A stretch of 64,000 nucleotides of DNA from Alphaproteobacteria bacterium. Its GTDB lineage: Bacteria; Pseudomonadota; Alphaproteobacteria; CACIAM-22H2. The stretch is taken from NCBI GenBank assembly GCA_016793165.1, contig JAEULA010000043.1, forward strand, positions 62,001 through 126,000. Direction: 5' to 3'. Below, piece after piece: positions 56,349 through 64,000 of this stretch; the first letter of the stretch is position 1, and every line of letters begins with the position of its first letter. The notes under the pieces were generated by a model. It was not told where the DNA came from and did not search any database. It saw nothing but the letters and a program-made list of their open reading frames with translations. The position numbers and the translations under genes were made by a program.

Positions 56349-57629
56349 TCACGCGGCCGCGGGCGCCGGGCGCGCCGGGGTGCGTCCGGCGCTGCTGATC
56401 ACGAGGGCCAGCACCGCCGCGACGAGGCACGCGAAGCCCGAGATCATGAAGGCCTGCAGGTAGGTCTCGAGCGCGGTCCGCAGGAAGCCGGCGCCGAAGG
56501 CCGCCAGCGCGCCGCCGATCTGGTGGATCGCGAGCAGCCAGCCGAAGATCACCGGCGCCTTCTGCTTGCCGAAGCTGTCGTTGGCGAGGCGCACGGTCGG
56601 CGGCACGGTCGCGATCCAGTCGAGGCCGTAGAACACCGCGAAGATCGTCAGGCTCATGGTGTCGAAGCTGGTGAACGGCAGGCAGAGCAGCGAGATCCCG
56701 CGCAGCCCGTAGTACCAGAACAGCAGCCAGCGCGAGTCGTAGCGGTCGGTGAACCAGCCCGACAGCGTCGTGCCGATGACGTTGAAGACGCCGATGAAGG
56801 CGAGCAGCCCCGCGCCGCGGGTCTCGGGGATGCCGTTGTCGAAGCAATAGGCGATGAAGTGGGTCGCCACGAGCCCGCTGGTCGACAGGCCGCAGACGAA
56901 GAAGGTGCCGGCGATCAGCCAGAAGTCCCGGGAGTGGCGCACCTCGACGAGGATGTTCACCGCCGCGAGGAGCGGGTTGGCCGTGCTCGCCGCAGGCGCG
57001 GGCTCGACCCGCGCGCCGCCGAGGGGCGCCAGCCCCATGTCGGCCGGGTGCTCGCGCAGCAGCAGCGTGGCGACGGCGATGACGGCGGCGCAGATCGTCA
57101 CGGCCCAGACCACCGGATGCCAGCCGCCGGTCTCGGCGAGATAGGCGAGCGAGGGCAGGAAGACCAGCTGCCCCGCGGCCATCGACGCGGTGAGGATGCC
57201 GATGACGAGGCCGCGATGGGCGATGAACCAGCGATTGACGATGGCCGTGCCGAGCGGCAGCGCGGCCGTTCCTGCGCCCATCCCGACCATCACGCCCCAG
57301 GTCAGCATCAGCTGCCACCACTGGGTCATGAACAGGCTCGCGAAGGTGGCCGAGGCGAGCAGCACCATCGCGCCGAACAGCACGCGACGGATCCCGTAGT
57401 TCTGGGTCAGCGCCGCCGCGAACGGTCCCGTGAAGCCGTAGAGGAAGATCGACAGGGCGGCGGCCGCGGAGATCGACGCGCGGCTCCAGCCGAACTCCTT
57501 CTCAAGCGGCAGGATCAGCACGCCCGATGCCGCGCGCACGCCCGCCGCGACGAGCAGCAGGAAGAACGCGATCGCCGCGACGACCCAGGCGTAGTGGAGA
57601 CGCGGGGCTGCGGGGCTGGACGAGGACAT
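56349..57629 (-). CDS. MFS transporter, monocarboxylate/OFA-like
   Basis: A 426-residue, twelve-helix MFS carrier. HYAWVVAAIAFFLLLVAAGVRAASGVLILPLEKEFGWSRASISAAAALSIFLYGFTGP and WFTDRYDSRWLLFWYYGLRGISLLCLP are typical of the monocarboxylate/oxalate-formate subgroup, which moves small organic acids. The ATG at 57629 is chosen because the conserved region starts there; the upstream extension to 57743 is Arg/Pro-rich. It is a single-gene unit convergent with phhB. Confidence 0.87.
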   Translation of the reverse strand: MSSSSPAAPRLHYAWVVAAIAFFLLLVAAGVRAASGVLILPLEKEFGWSRASISAAAALSIFLYGFTGPFAAALTQNYGIRRVLFGAMVLLASATFASLFMTQWWQLMLTWGVMVGMGAGTAALPLGTAIVNRWFIAHRGLVIGILTASMAAGQLVFLPSLAYLAETGGWHPVVWAVTICAAVIAVATLLLREHPADMGLAPLGGARVEPAPAASTANPLLAAVNILVEVRHSRDFWLIAGTFFVCGLSTSGLVATHFIAYCFDNGIPETRGAGLLAFIGVFNVIGTTLSGWFTDRYDSRWLLFWYYGLRGISLLCLPFTSFDTMSLTIFAVFYGLDWIATVPPTVRLANDSFGKQKAPVIFGWLLAIHQIGGALAAFGAGFLRTALETYLQAFMISGFACLVAAVLALVISSAGRTPARPAPAAA

Positions 57630-58161
57630 CGGCGGGAACCTGTTGCGTGGGATGGAGACTCGCGCACCGGGCGCGACGGAAGCCGGCGGACGATATCCGC
57701 GGGCCCGGACCACGCCTATGGCTGAGCCCCGCGCGGCGCGCATTGCTTCAATGCGACGCCGATCGCGGCCGCGCGCGGGGCCGGATCGGCGCGCCGTCGC
57801 CGGCGGGCGCCGATCACCGCAGGCGCCGAAGCTCCGCCCGGATCGATGCCGCGCCGGCCGGGCGTAGGGTTAACGCGGGTCCGAGGCCATGCTTGGCGCC
57901 GCCGCCGTGTTTCGCGTCGGGGCCGTGCTTCGCGCCGGGATGGACCCCGATCGTCGCGCTGCCGTGACGGCCGAGCCGCCGGAGCGGCAATCGAGCGACA
58001 TCCACGCCGCCGGCGAGGCGCCGGCGCGCGCCCGGCGCGCCGAACGCCAGCTGCTCGGCGCCTTTGTCGCTGCGCGCCCGTTCCTGATCCCGCAGATCCT
58101 CGTGCCCATCCGATGACGCGGTGCGCGGCGGCCGCCTGGCCCGACGTCCGCCGCCGCCCGC
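57630..58161. other. 532-base region without a convincing gene
   Basis: Several short open frames exist on both strands, all with Arg/Ala/Pro-rich shadow composition. At about 57880-57935 an imperfect tandem repeat on the minus strand would encode AKHG three times, but its frame lacks other coding signs. The region probably holds the promoter of the MFS gene at its left end. Confidence 0.5.
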
Positions 58162-58923
58162 CTACTTGGGCCCCATCCGGATCGCGCCGTCGAGCCGGAT
58201 GGTCTCGCCGTTGAGCATCGGGCTCTCGCAGATGTGCCGCACGAGCGCGCCGTACTCCTCGGGCCGGCCCAGGCGCGGCGGGAAGGGCACCTGCGCGGCC
58301 AGGCTCTTGCGGAACTCCTCGGAGATCGTCGCGAGCATCGGGGTCTCGAAGGTGCCCGGCGCGATGGTCATCACGCGGATGCCGAAGCGCGCGAGCTCGC
58401 GCGCGGCCGGCAGGGTCAGCGCGATCACGCCGCCCTTGGACGAGGCATAGGCGGCCTGGCCGATCTGGCCCTCGAAGCCCGCGACCGAGGCCGTGTTCAC
58501 GATCACGCCGCGCTCGCCGTCGGCCATCGGCTCGAGCGCCTGCATCGCCGCCGCCGCGAGCCGCAGCATGTTGAACGTGCCGACCAGGTTGATCTCGATG
58601 ACCTTGCGGTAGAGATCGAGCGGGTGCGGGCCGTCGCGACCGACGATGCGCGCCGAGGGACCGATCCCGGCGCAATTGACGAGGATGCGCGGGGCGCCGA
58701 GCGCCGCGGTCACGGCCTGCAGCGCGGCGACGGCGCTCGCCTCGCTGGCGACATCGCAGCGCACCGCAAGGCCGCCGGTCTCCCGCGCGACCGCCTCGGC
58801 GCCGGCCGTGTTGACGTCGAGCAGGGCGACCCGGGCGCCGGCCTTCGCCAGAACGCGCGCGGCGCCTGCGCCGAGCCCCGAGCCGCCGCCGGTGATCGCG
58901 ACGACCTGTCCGTTGAGATCCAT
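58162..58923 (-). CDS. SDR-family NAD(P)-dependent dehydrogenase (3-hydroxyacyl-CoA dehydrogenase type 2-like)
   Basis: A 253-residue short-chain dehydrogenase with TGGGSGLG (cofactor loop, residues about 11-18), [33 protein letters not shown] (catalytic Ser and YxxxK) and the C-terminal [31 protein letters not shown] and [10 protein letters not shown] are typical of HSD10-like 3-hydroxyacyl-CoA/3-hydroxy-2-methylbutyryl-CoA dehydrogenases. The ATG at 58923 follows GGAGG; the upstream extension is a run of Arg codons. Proximity to acetoacetyl-CoA synthetase fits a role in short acyl-CoA metabolism. Confidence 0.88.
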   Translation of the reverse strand: MDLNGQVVAITGGGSGLGAGAARVLAKAGARVALLDVNTAGAEAVARETGGLAVRCDVASEASAVAALQAVTAALGAPRILVNCAGIGPSARIVGRDGPHPLDLYRKVIEINLVGTFNMLRLAAAAMQALEPMADGERGVIVNTASVAGFEGQIGQAAYASSKGGVIALTLPAARELARFGIRVMTIAPGTFETPMLATISEEFRKSLAAQVPFPPRLGRPEEYGALVRHICESPMLNGETIRLDGAIRMGPK

Positions 58924-58986
58924 GGGCGTGCTCCTCCTGCGGAAATCCATGTCGCGCCGCTGCCGGCGGCGCGCGCGGTGATCGCG

Positions 58987-59011
58987 CCGGCGACGTCGGC
59001 GACGTCGCCGG
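58987..59011. promoter_or_regulatory. 25-bp dyad upstream of the SDR gene
   Basis: Perfect 11-base arms (CCGGCGACGTC / GACGTCGCCGG) with a 3-base centre lie 63 bases upstream of the SDR start and 74 bases after the DMT gene stop. It could be an operator for the SDR gene or a terminator of the upstream gene. Confidence 0.4.
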
Positions 59012-59085
59012 TCCCGGCATGGCACGTCGCGGGCGCCGGGTTGCGGCGTCCGATCCGGCATCGGCGCGTCGACGAGGCCGGGCTT

Positions 59086-60051
59086 CTAGCGGCGCTCGGC
59101 ATGCGCGTCCGCTCCTCCGGCAGCCTGCGCTGCGGCGATCCTCGCCGCCTGCCGCTCGCGCGCGAGCTGCGCCTCGCGGCGCGCGATGTAGACCGAGGAG
59201 GCGGCGATGATCGCGCCGCCGATCCAGGTCCAGATGTCCGGCGTCTCGGCGAATGCGATCCAGGCGACCAGCGCCGCGAGCGGCAGCCGGATGAAGTCGA
59301 GCGATACCGCGAGCGAGGCGTCGAGGTACTTGAACGCCCGCGTCGAGGCCTGGTGGCCGAGCGTGGCGAGCAGGCCGAGGACGAACAGCCAGATCCAGGT
59401 CGTTGCGTCCGGCCACTCCCAGACCGGCAGCGCGATCAGCAGCGCGAACGGCGTCGTCAGCAGCGTCATGTAGGTCACGATCGTGTTGGGATCCTCGGTG
59501 CGGGTGAGCTGCTTGACCACGACCGACGTGATCGCCCCGGTCAGCGACGAGCCGAGGACGAGGAGATGCGCGAAGGTGACGCTCTCGATCCCCGGACGCA
59601 GGATCACCATCGCGCCCAGGAAGCCGATGATCGTGGCGGTCCAGCGCCGGACGCGCACGACCTCGCCCAGGATCAGAACGGCCAGGACGGTGGAGAACAG
59701 CGGCTGGGTGAAGCCGAGCGCGATCGCCTCGGCCAACGGCAGGGTCACCAGCGCCGTGAACCAGCACAGCATGGAGATGAAGGCGAGCAGCGAGCGGCCG
59801 GCATACATGCCGAAATGCGAGGTCCGCAGCGCCGCGAATCCGACCCGCGCGATCCACGGGAACATCCAGACCAGCGCCAGCGCGTTGCGGAAGAAGATCA
59901 GCTCCTGCGGCGGCATGAGGCGGGTGAGGTAGCGCACCGTGGCGCCCATCCCGGCGAAGGCGACGCAGCCGAAGAGCATCCAGAGCACGCCGCGCAGCGT
60001 CGGCGACGGGTTTCGCCAGTCCCGGCGCGCCGGCTTCTCGTCCTGAGTCAT
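59086..60051 (-). CDS. EamA/DMT-family transporter
   Basis: A 321-residue carrier with about ten helices in two EamA repeats: LRGVLWMLFGCVAFAGMGATVRYLTRLMPPQELIFFRNALALVWMFP (first) and LVLGSSLTGAITSVVVKQLTRTEDPNTIVTYMTLLTTPFALLIALP (second), with the typical AFKYLDASLAVSLDFIRLPLAALVAWIAFAE near the end. The C-terminal 30 residues are a charged Ala/Arg tail. The ATG at 60051 is preferred to 60111. It is the upstream neighbour of the SDR gene on the same strand and divergent from aacS. Substrate unknown. Confidence 0.87.
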   Translation of the reverse strand: MTQDEKPARRDWRNPSPTLRGVLWMLFGCVAFAGMGATVRYLTRLMPPQELIFFRNALALVWMFPWIARVGFAALRTSHFGMYAGRSLLAFISMLCWFTALVTLPLAEAIALGFTQPLFSTVLAVLILGEVVRVRRWTATIIGFLGAMVILRPGIESVTFAHLLVLGSSLTGAITSVVVKQLTRTEDPNTIVTYMTLLTTPFALLIALPVWEWPDATTWIWLFVLGLLATLGHQASTRAFKYLDASLAVSLDFIRLPLAALVAWIAFAETPDIWTWIGGAIIAASSVYIARREAQLARERQAARIAAAQAAGGADAHAERR

Positions 60052-60233
60052 CGGGCCGGAGCTTCCCCCCTTCCGGTGCCCAAGGCCAGGGCCGGCTGGC
60101 GGCGTGCGCATCCGGACGGCGGTGAGCCCGGGATCTCTTCCCGCTGGCGGTGCCGCTGGGCCATCATGCAGCGCGATTCGAAGGGCCTCGTCATCGGGCC
60201 CGCCCGCGACTGAACCCGTGAAGGTCCCCGCCC

Positions 60234-62192
60234 ATGAACGCAGAACCGGCCCCGCTCTGGACGCCGTCGGCCGAGCGCCGCGCGGCGTCGAACCTGGCGC
60301 TCTTCGCCCGCGAGGCCGGCGGCCGGCATGGCCGCGCCTTCGCCGACTACGATCAGCTCTGGCGCTGGTCGACCGAGAACAGCGAGGCGTTCTGGCGGGC
60401 GGTCTGGGAGTTCGGCGGCGTGATCGGCGACGGCCCGGGGGCGCGGGGGCTCGTCGATCCTGGCCGGATGCCGGGCGCGCGATTCTTCCCCGACGCGCGA
60501 CTCAACTTCGCGCGCAACCTGCTGCGCCGGAACGACGACACGCCGGCGCTGATCTTCTGGGGCGAGGACAAGGTCCGCCGCACGATGAGCTGGCGCGAGC
60601 TCGTCGCCGCGGTGGGACGGCTGCAGCACGCGCTCAAGGCGGTCGGCGTGGGCGTCGGCGACCGCGTCGCCGCCCAGATGCCGAACATGCCGGAAGCGAT
60701 CATAGGCATGCTTGCGACCGCGAGCCTCGGGGCGACGTGGTCGTCCTGCTCGCCAGATTTCGGCGTGCAGGGCGTGCTCGACCGCTTCGGCCAGATCGAG
60801 CCGAAGGTGCTGATCGGCGTCGACGGCTACCACTACGGCGGCAAGACGCATGACTGCCTCGCCAAGCTGCGGGCCGTGCGCCCGCAGCTGCCGAGCGTCA
60901 AGCAAGTCGTCGTCGTCGGCTACGCGGATCCGAAGCCGGATCTCGCGGGGATCGCCGACGGCGTGCGCTACGACGAGTTCGTCGCGGGCAAGCCCGAGAC
61001 GCCCGAATTCGTCGCGCTTCCCTTCGACCACCCGCTCTACATCCTCTACTCCTCCGGGACGACGGGCGTGCCCAAGTGCATCGTGCACGGCGCCGGCGGC
61101 ACGCTGCTGCAGCACATCAAGGAGCTGAAGCTGCATTGCGACGTGAAGCCGGGGGACCGCGTCTTCTACTTCACCACCTGCTCCTGGATGATGTGGAACT
61201 GGCTCGTCTCGGCCCTGGCCTGCGAGGCGACGGTCTGCCTCTACGACGGCTCGCCGTTCCATCCCGACGGCAACGTGCTCTACGATTTCGCCGATGCGGC
61301 GGGTTTCACGCTGTTCGGCACCTCGGCGAAGTACATCGACGCCTGTGCCAAGGCCGGCGTCGAGCCGATGCGCACCCATTCGCTGAAGACCGTGCGCGCG
61401 ATCACTTCGACGGGCTCGCCCCTGGTCGCCGAGTCGTTCGACTACGTCTACGAGAAGATCAAGAAGGACGTGCACCTCGCCTCGATCTCGGGGGGCACCG
61501 ACATCGTGTCCTGCTTCGTGCTCGGCGTGCCGACGGAGCCGGTCTATCGCGGCGAGATCCAGGCGCGCGGCCTCGGCATGGCGGTCGACGTGTTCGACGA
61601 GAACGCGCGCTCGGCGACGGGGGCCAAGGGCGAACTCGTCTGCACCCGGCCCTTCCCGTCGATGCCGGTCGGCTTCTGGAACGATCCCGACGGGAAGAAG
61701 TACCGGGCCGCGTATTTCGAGCGCTTCGCCAACGTCTGGACCCACGGCGACTGGACCGAGATCACGCCCCGCGGCGGCGTGATCATCTACGGCCGTTCCG
61801 ACGCGGTCCTGAACCCCGGCGGCGTTCGCATCGGCACGGCGGAGATCTACCGCCAGGTCGAGCAGGTGCCTGAAGTTCTGGAGTCGATCGTCATCGGTCA
61901 GGACTGGGATCGCGACGTGCGCGTCGTCCTGTTCGTCAAGCTGCGCGAGGGCGTCGCGCTCGATGCGGCGATCGAGAAGAAGATCAAGGATCAGATCCGC
62001 AGGAACACCACCCCGCGCCACGTGCCGGCGAAGATCATCCAGATTACGGACATCCCGCGGACCAAGTCCGGCAAGATCACCGAGCTCGCCGTCCGCGACG
62101 TCGTCCATGGCCGCGCGGTGAAGAACAAGGAGGCGCTCGCCAATCCCGAGGCCCTCGAGCTTTATCGCGACCTGCCGCAGCTCAAGGCATGA
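60234..62192 (+). CDS. aacS: Acetoacetyl-CoA synthetase
   Basis: A 652-residue acyl-adenylate enzyme, the normal length for AacS. N-terminal [22 protein letters not shown] and [15 protein letters not shown], adenylation motif [18 protein letters not shown] (about residues 263-280), [52 protein letters not shown] and the catalytic Lys in [10 protein letters not shown] (about 617) are all present. [23 protein letters not shown] separates it from acetyl-CoA synthetases. It activates acetoacetate to acetoacetyl-CoA, linking ketone bodies with polyhydroxybutyrate or lipid metabolism. A very strong hairpin follows. Confidence 0.95.
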   Translation: MNAEPAPLWTPSAERRAASNLALFAREAGGRHGRAFADYDQLWRWSTENSEAFWRAVWEFGGVIGDGPGARGLVDPGRMPGARFFPDARLNFARNLLRRNDDTPALIFWGEDKVRRTMSWRELVAAVGRLQHALKAVGVGVGDRVAAQMPNMPEAIIGMLATASLGATWSSCSPDFGVQGVLDRFGQIEPKVLIGVDGYHYGGKTHDCLAKLRAVRPQLPSVKQVVVVGYADPKPDLAGIADGVRYDEFVAGKPETPEFVALPFDHPLYILYSSGTTGVPKCIVHGAGGTLLQHIKELKLHCDVKPGDRVFYFTTCSWMMWNWLVSALACEATVCLYDGSPFHPDGNVLYDFADAAGFTLFGTSAKYIDACAKAGVEPMRTHSLKTVRAITSTGSPLVAESFDYVYEKIKKDVHLASISGGTDIVSCFVLGVPTEPVYRGEIQARGLGMAVDVFDENARSATGAKGELVCTRPFPSMPVGFWNDPDGKKYRAAYFERFANVWTHGDWTEITPRGGVIIYGRSDAVLNPGGVRIGTAEIYRQVEQVPEVLESIVIGQDWDRDVRVVLFVKLREGVALDAAIEKKIKDQIRRNTTPRHVPAKIIQITDIPRTKSGKITELAVRDVVHGRAVKNKEALANPEALELYRDLPQLKA

Positions 62193-62193
62193 G

Positions 62194-62236
62194 CGGCGGG
62201 GCCGCGATCGCGCCCGGCGCGACCGCGGCCCCGCCG
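62194..62236. terminator. Strong hairpin between aacS and the convergent lipoprotein gene
   Basis: Perfect 13-base arms (outer CGGCGGGGCCGCG) continue after one mismatch into a 6-base stem (TCGCGC / GCGCGA) with a 3-base loop. It starts 2 bases after the aacS stop and lies before the end of the convergent gene, so it likely ends both transcripts; no T-run is present. Confidence 0.65.
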
Positions 62237-62283
62237 TGCGCGCGTTCGATCGTCCCGGGGGTCGGGGCCTGCGCGGGCTGCGC

Positions 62284-62490
62284 TCACCAACGGCGGTAGC
62301 GCGGCGGGTAACCGTAATAGGGCGGCGGGGGCGGCGCCCAGTAACCGGGGCCGTAGTAGGGGCGCCCGTAGCCGCGATGATGGTGATGATGGCGGGGCCC
62401 GTCGGACACGCCTACCCCGACCACGACGCCTTCGGTCGCGATGCAGCCGGAGAGCGCGAACAACGCAGCGGCCAGGGCGACGAATTTCAT
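62284..62490 (-). CDS. Small His/Tyr/Pro-rich lipoprotein
   Basis: A 68-residue predicted lipoprotein: MKFVALAAALFALSGC with lipobox ALSG-Cys16, then VVVGVGVSDGPRHHHHHRGYGRPYYGPGYW and a Pro/Tyr/Arg-rich tail ending PRYRRW. The five-histidine run could bind a metal ion. GGAGG lies 8 bases before the ATG. Small lipoproteins of this composition are common and uncharacterised; it is a stand-alone gene at the outer or inner membrane surface. Confidence 0.8.
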   Translation of the reverse strand: MKFVALAAALFALSGCIATEGVVVGVGVSDGPRHHHHHRGYGRPYYGPGYWAPPPPPYYGYPPRYRRW

Positions 62491-62585
62491 GGACGAGCCT
62501 CCTTCGGTGCTCGAACAGAAGAACGCCCGACGGCAGGGGAAAATTCACCGATCCCACGACGGTCACGGCGGCCGCGATTGCGGCG

Positions 62586-63545
62586 TCAGCGCCCGGGCGC
62601 GCGCCCGAGCTCCGCGAGGATCTCGCGGGCGCGGTCCGGGTAGTCGGTGATGACGCCGTCGACACCCAGTGCAATCACCGCGCGAAGATCTTCGGCCTGG
62701 TTCACCGTCCAGGGCACGACCGTGAGGCCGAGCGACTTCGCCTCGGCGACGGCTGCCGGCGTGAGGTCGCGGAAAAAGGGCGACCAGTGCGCCCCGCCGG
62801 CAGCCCGGACCAGCCGCGGCGTGGAGCCGCCGTGCTCGGCGATGTCGAGTCCGGTCCAGGGACTCGTTCCCTTGCCCCGGTAGACGGTCTCGCCGCGTCC
62901 GCGCTCGATGGTCAGGTGGACGCGCGCGATCTCCGGCGCCTCGCGCGCTGCGACCGCGAGCGTTCGCCAGTCGAAGGACTGGATCGAGCTGCGCGACGCG
63001 ATCCCGAGGGCCCGGATCTCGGCGATCAGCGCGCGCGCGAACCGCTCCGGGTCGAGCGTCTCGGCGGGCGCCAGCGGCGAGGACTTCGTCTCGATGTTGA
63101 AGCGCGTCGTCGGCAGCCCCTGGCGCGCGGCGAGCTCGACCACCTCGCGCAGCGTCGGCATCGGCGTGCCCGGCGCTGCGATCTGCGTCGCGAAGGTCTT
63201 CGCGTAGGCGGTGTCCGGGCGGATCGCGCCGACGTCGAAGCGTCGCAGCTCCGACAGCGTCAGGCCGTTCACGGTCGGCCCCGGATCGCCGATCCAGGCG
63301 CCATCGGCCCCGCGGGTGATCTCGGGATTGAGACGCCGGTCGTGCGTGACGATCACGTGCCCGTCCGCGGTGATGCCGATGTCGAGCTCGAGCGTCGTGA
63401 CGCCGATCGCGAGCGCGCGGGCGAAGGCGGGCAGCGTGTTCTCCGGCGCGAGGCCTCGGGCGCCGCGATGGCCCTGGAGGTCGAAGCCCGCCGCGGTCCC
63501 GGCGAGCGAGGCCAGGGCGGCGACCAGGGCGAGGCGACGGCGCAT
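62586..63545 (-). CDS. Periplasmic glycerophosphodiester phosphodiesterase
   Basis: A 319-residue GDPD enzyme with a signal peptide (MRRRLALVAALASLAGTAAG). The catalytic core begins LQGHRGARGLAPENTLPAFARALAIGVTTLELDIGITADGHVIVTHDRRLNPE, containing the two catalytic His and the metal-binding Glu/Asp, and ends LGLTVVPWTVNQAEDLRAVIALGVDGVITDYPDRA. The inserted 110-residue region between is as in secreted GlpQ-like forms. It hydrolyses deacylated phospholipids to glycerol-3-phosphate. No glp transport genes are adjacent. Start ATG 63545 is the one that gives the leader. Confidence 0.9.
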   Translation of the reverse strand: MRRRLALVAALASLAGTAAGFDLQGHRGARGLAPENTLPAFARALAIGVTTLELDIGITADGHVIVTHDRRLNPEITRGADGAWIGDPGPTVNGLTLSELRRFDVGAIRPDTAYAKTFATQIAAPGTPMPTLREVVELAARQGLPTTRFNIETKSSPLAPAETLDPERFARALIAEIRALGIASRSSIQSFDWRTLAVAAREAPEIARVHLTIERGRGETVYRGKGTSPWTGLDIAEHGGSTPRLVRAAGGAHWSPFFRDLTPAAVAEAKSLGLTVVPWTVNQAEDLRAVIALGVDGVITDYPDRAREILAELGRAPGR

Positions 63546-63624
63546 GCGGGACTCCCGGGATCGAGGGCGCGGACAGGATAGCGGGTCGCTTGCTACGCTG
63601 GCGCGACGTTGATGGGAGGACATC

Positions 63625-64000
63625 ATGAAGCTCGCGATGACGCTCGCGCTTGCCGCCGGCCTCGCCGCCGGTCCCGTGTTGGCGCAGGACGCCCCGCGTC
63701 GCGGCGGCACGCTGATCTACGCGGTCAATTCCGAGCCGCCCAACTACGACTGCCAGACGACGACGACCTTCGTGATGATGCAGACCGTCGGGCCGCACTA
63801 CTCGCGGCTGCTGAAATTCGACGCCGAGAGATATCCGGAGATCACCGGCGATGCGGCGCAGTCCTGGAGCGTCGCGCCCGACAAGCTGAGCTACACGTTC
63901 AAGCTGAAGCCCGGCCTTCGCTTCCACGACGGGACGCCGCTCACCTCGGCGGACGTGAAGGCGACGTACGACCGCATTCGCAAGCCGCCGGAGGGCATCG
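63625..64000 (+). CDS. Peptide-type ABC substrate-binding protein, 5' part (cut by window edge)
   Basis: Only the first 125 codons are in the window. The product begins with a Sec signal (MKLAMTLALAAGLAAGPVLAQ, cleavage near residue 21) and continues RRGGTLIYAVNSEPPNYDCQ, then SYTFKLKPGLRFHDGTPLTSADVKATYDRI, the SBP_bac_5 signature region. GGGAGGA lies 5 bases upstream of the ATG. It is divergent from the GDPD gene and probably starts another peptide- or opine-type importer operon continuing to the right. Confidence 0.88.
   Translation, partial: MKLAMTLALAAGLAAGPVLAQDAPRRGGTLIYAVNSEPPNYDCQTTTTFVMMQTVGPHYSRLLKFDAERYPEITGDAAQSWSVAPDKLSYTFKLKPGLRFHDGTPLTSADVKATYDRIRKPPEGI

Noticed and set aside
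57814..58116. Short frames on both strands, one encoding a triple AKHG repeat
   Set aside because: No ribosome-binding site, Arg/Ala-rich flanks and no conserved features; left as intergenic.

Overview
The window is about 64 kb of chromosome-like DNA with very high GC content (roughly 70% by eye) and very strong G/C at third codon positions. The style points to a free-living soil or water alphaproteobacterium (Hyphomicrobiales or Rhodospirillales type; the genus cannot be fixed from this sequence). The signs are many ABC uptake systems with Tat-like solute-binding proteins, short PAS proteins of the alphaproteobacterial kind, a SapC protein, many GTG starts and operons stitched together by 4-base ATGA/GTGA overlaps. 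I see no rRNA, tRNA, CRISPR array, phage module, transposase or plasmid origin.

Layout. 0-9 kb: a lone amino-acid-type binding protein, a small membrane protein, a thioesterase, CreD, a Fe(III)-type permease, a MarR-GNAT fusion regulator with tandem operators, a DMT exporter and, on the minus strand, the Fe(III)-binding protein behind two Fur-like boxes. 9-13.4 kb: typA behind a large leader hairpin, a GNAT enzyme, a PAS protein and ampG. 13.4-18.3 kb: a Liv-type uptake system in which the inner-membrane LivM and both ATPases (LivG, LivF) are one polypeptide. 18.4-23.4 kb: the yhiI-rbbA-yhhJ exporter operon. 23.5-24.5 kb: an SMP-30-like hydrolase.

24.8-32.6 kb: the most distinctive block. 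A good sigma-54 promoter match precedes a 1049-residue surface-protein candidate built of three SdrD-B-like plus GEVED repeats. It is followed by a SapC protein and a type I secretion ATPase and adaptor, so the block looks like a surface-layer or adhesin locus with its own exporter. 32.7-41.3 kb (minus): a peptide-type ABC operon (dppBCA...DF) interrupted by two different argininosuccinate-lyase-like enzymes, both lacking the argininosuccinate-specific motif, which suggests uptake and cleavage of an N-substituted amino acid or chelator-like compound. 41.6-43 kb: a PAS protein and a lipoprotein gene cut by an in-frame TGA.

43-51 kb: a second Liv-type operon (livG-F-H-M) translationally coupled to a Gfo/Idh/MocA dehydrogenase, an MscS-type channel, and the likely binding protein on the other strand. 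51.3-55.5 kb: four tightly coupled genes (aldo/keto reductase-RidA fusion, ABC_sub_bind binding protein, trans-3-hydroxyproline-dehydratase-like enzyme, TauE/SafE permease). 55.5-64 kb: a zincin-type metallopeptidase, pterin-carbinolamine dehydratase, an MFS carrier, an SDR, a DMT carrier, acetoacetyl-CoA synthetase, a histidine-rich lipoprotein, a GDPD phosphodiesterase and the 5' end of a peptide-binding protein cut by the window edge.

Overall this is a scavenging genome segment: at least five uptake systems next to the enzymes that may process their substrates, plus one export-to-surface locus. Domain and family calls rest on recognised motifs in the translations; no database search was run.
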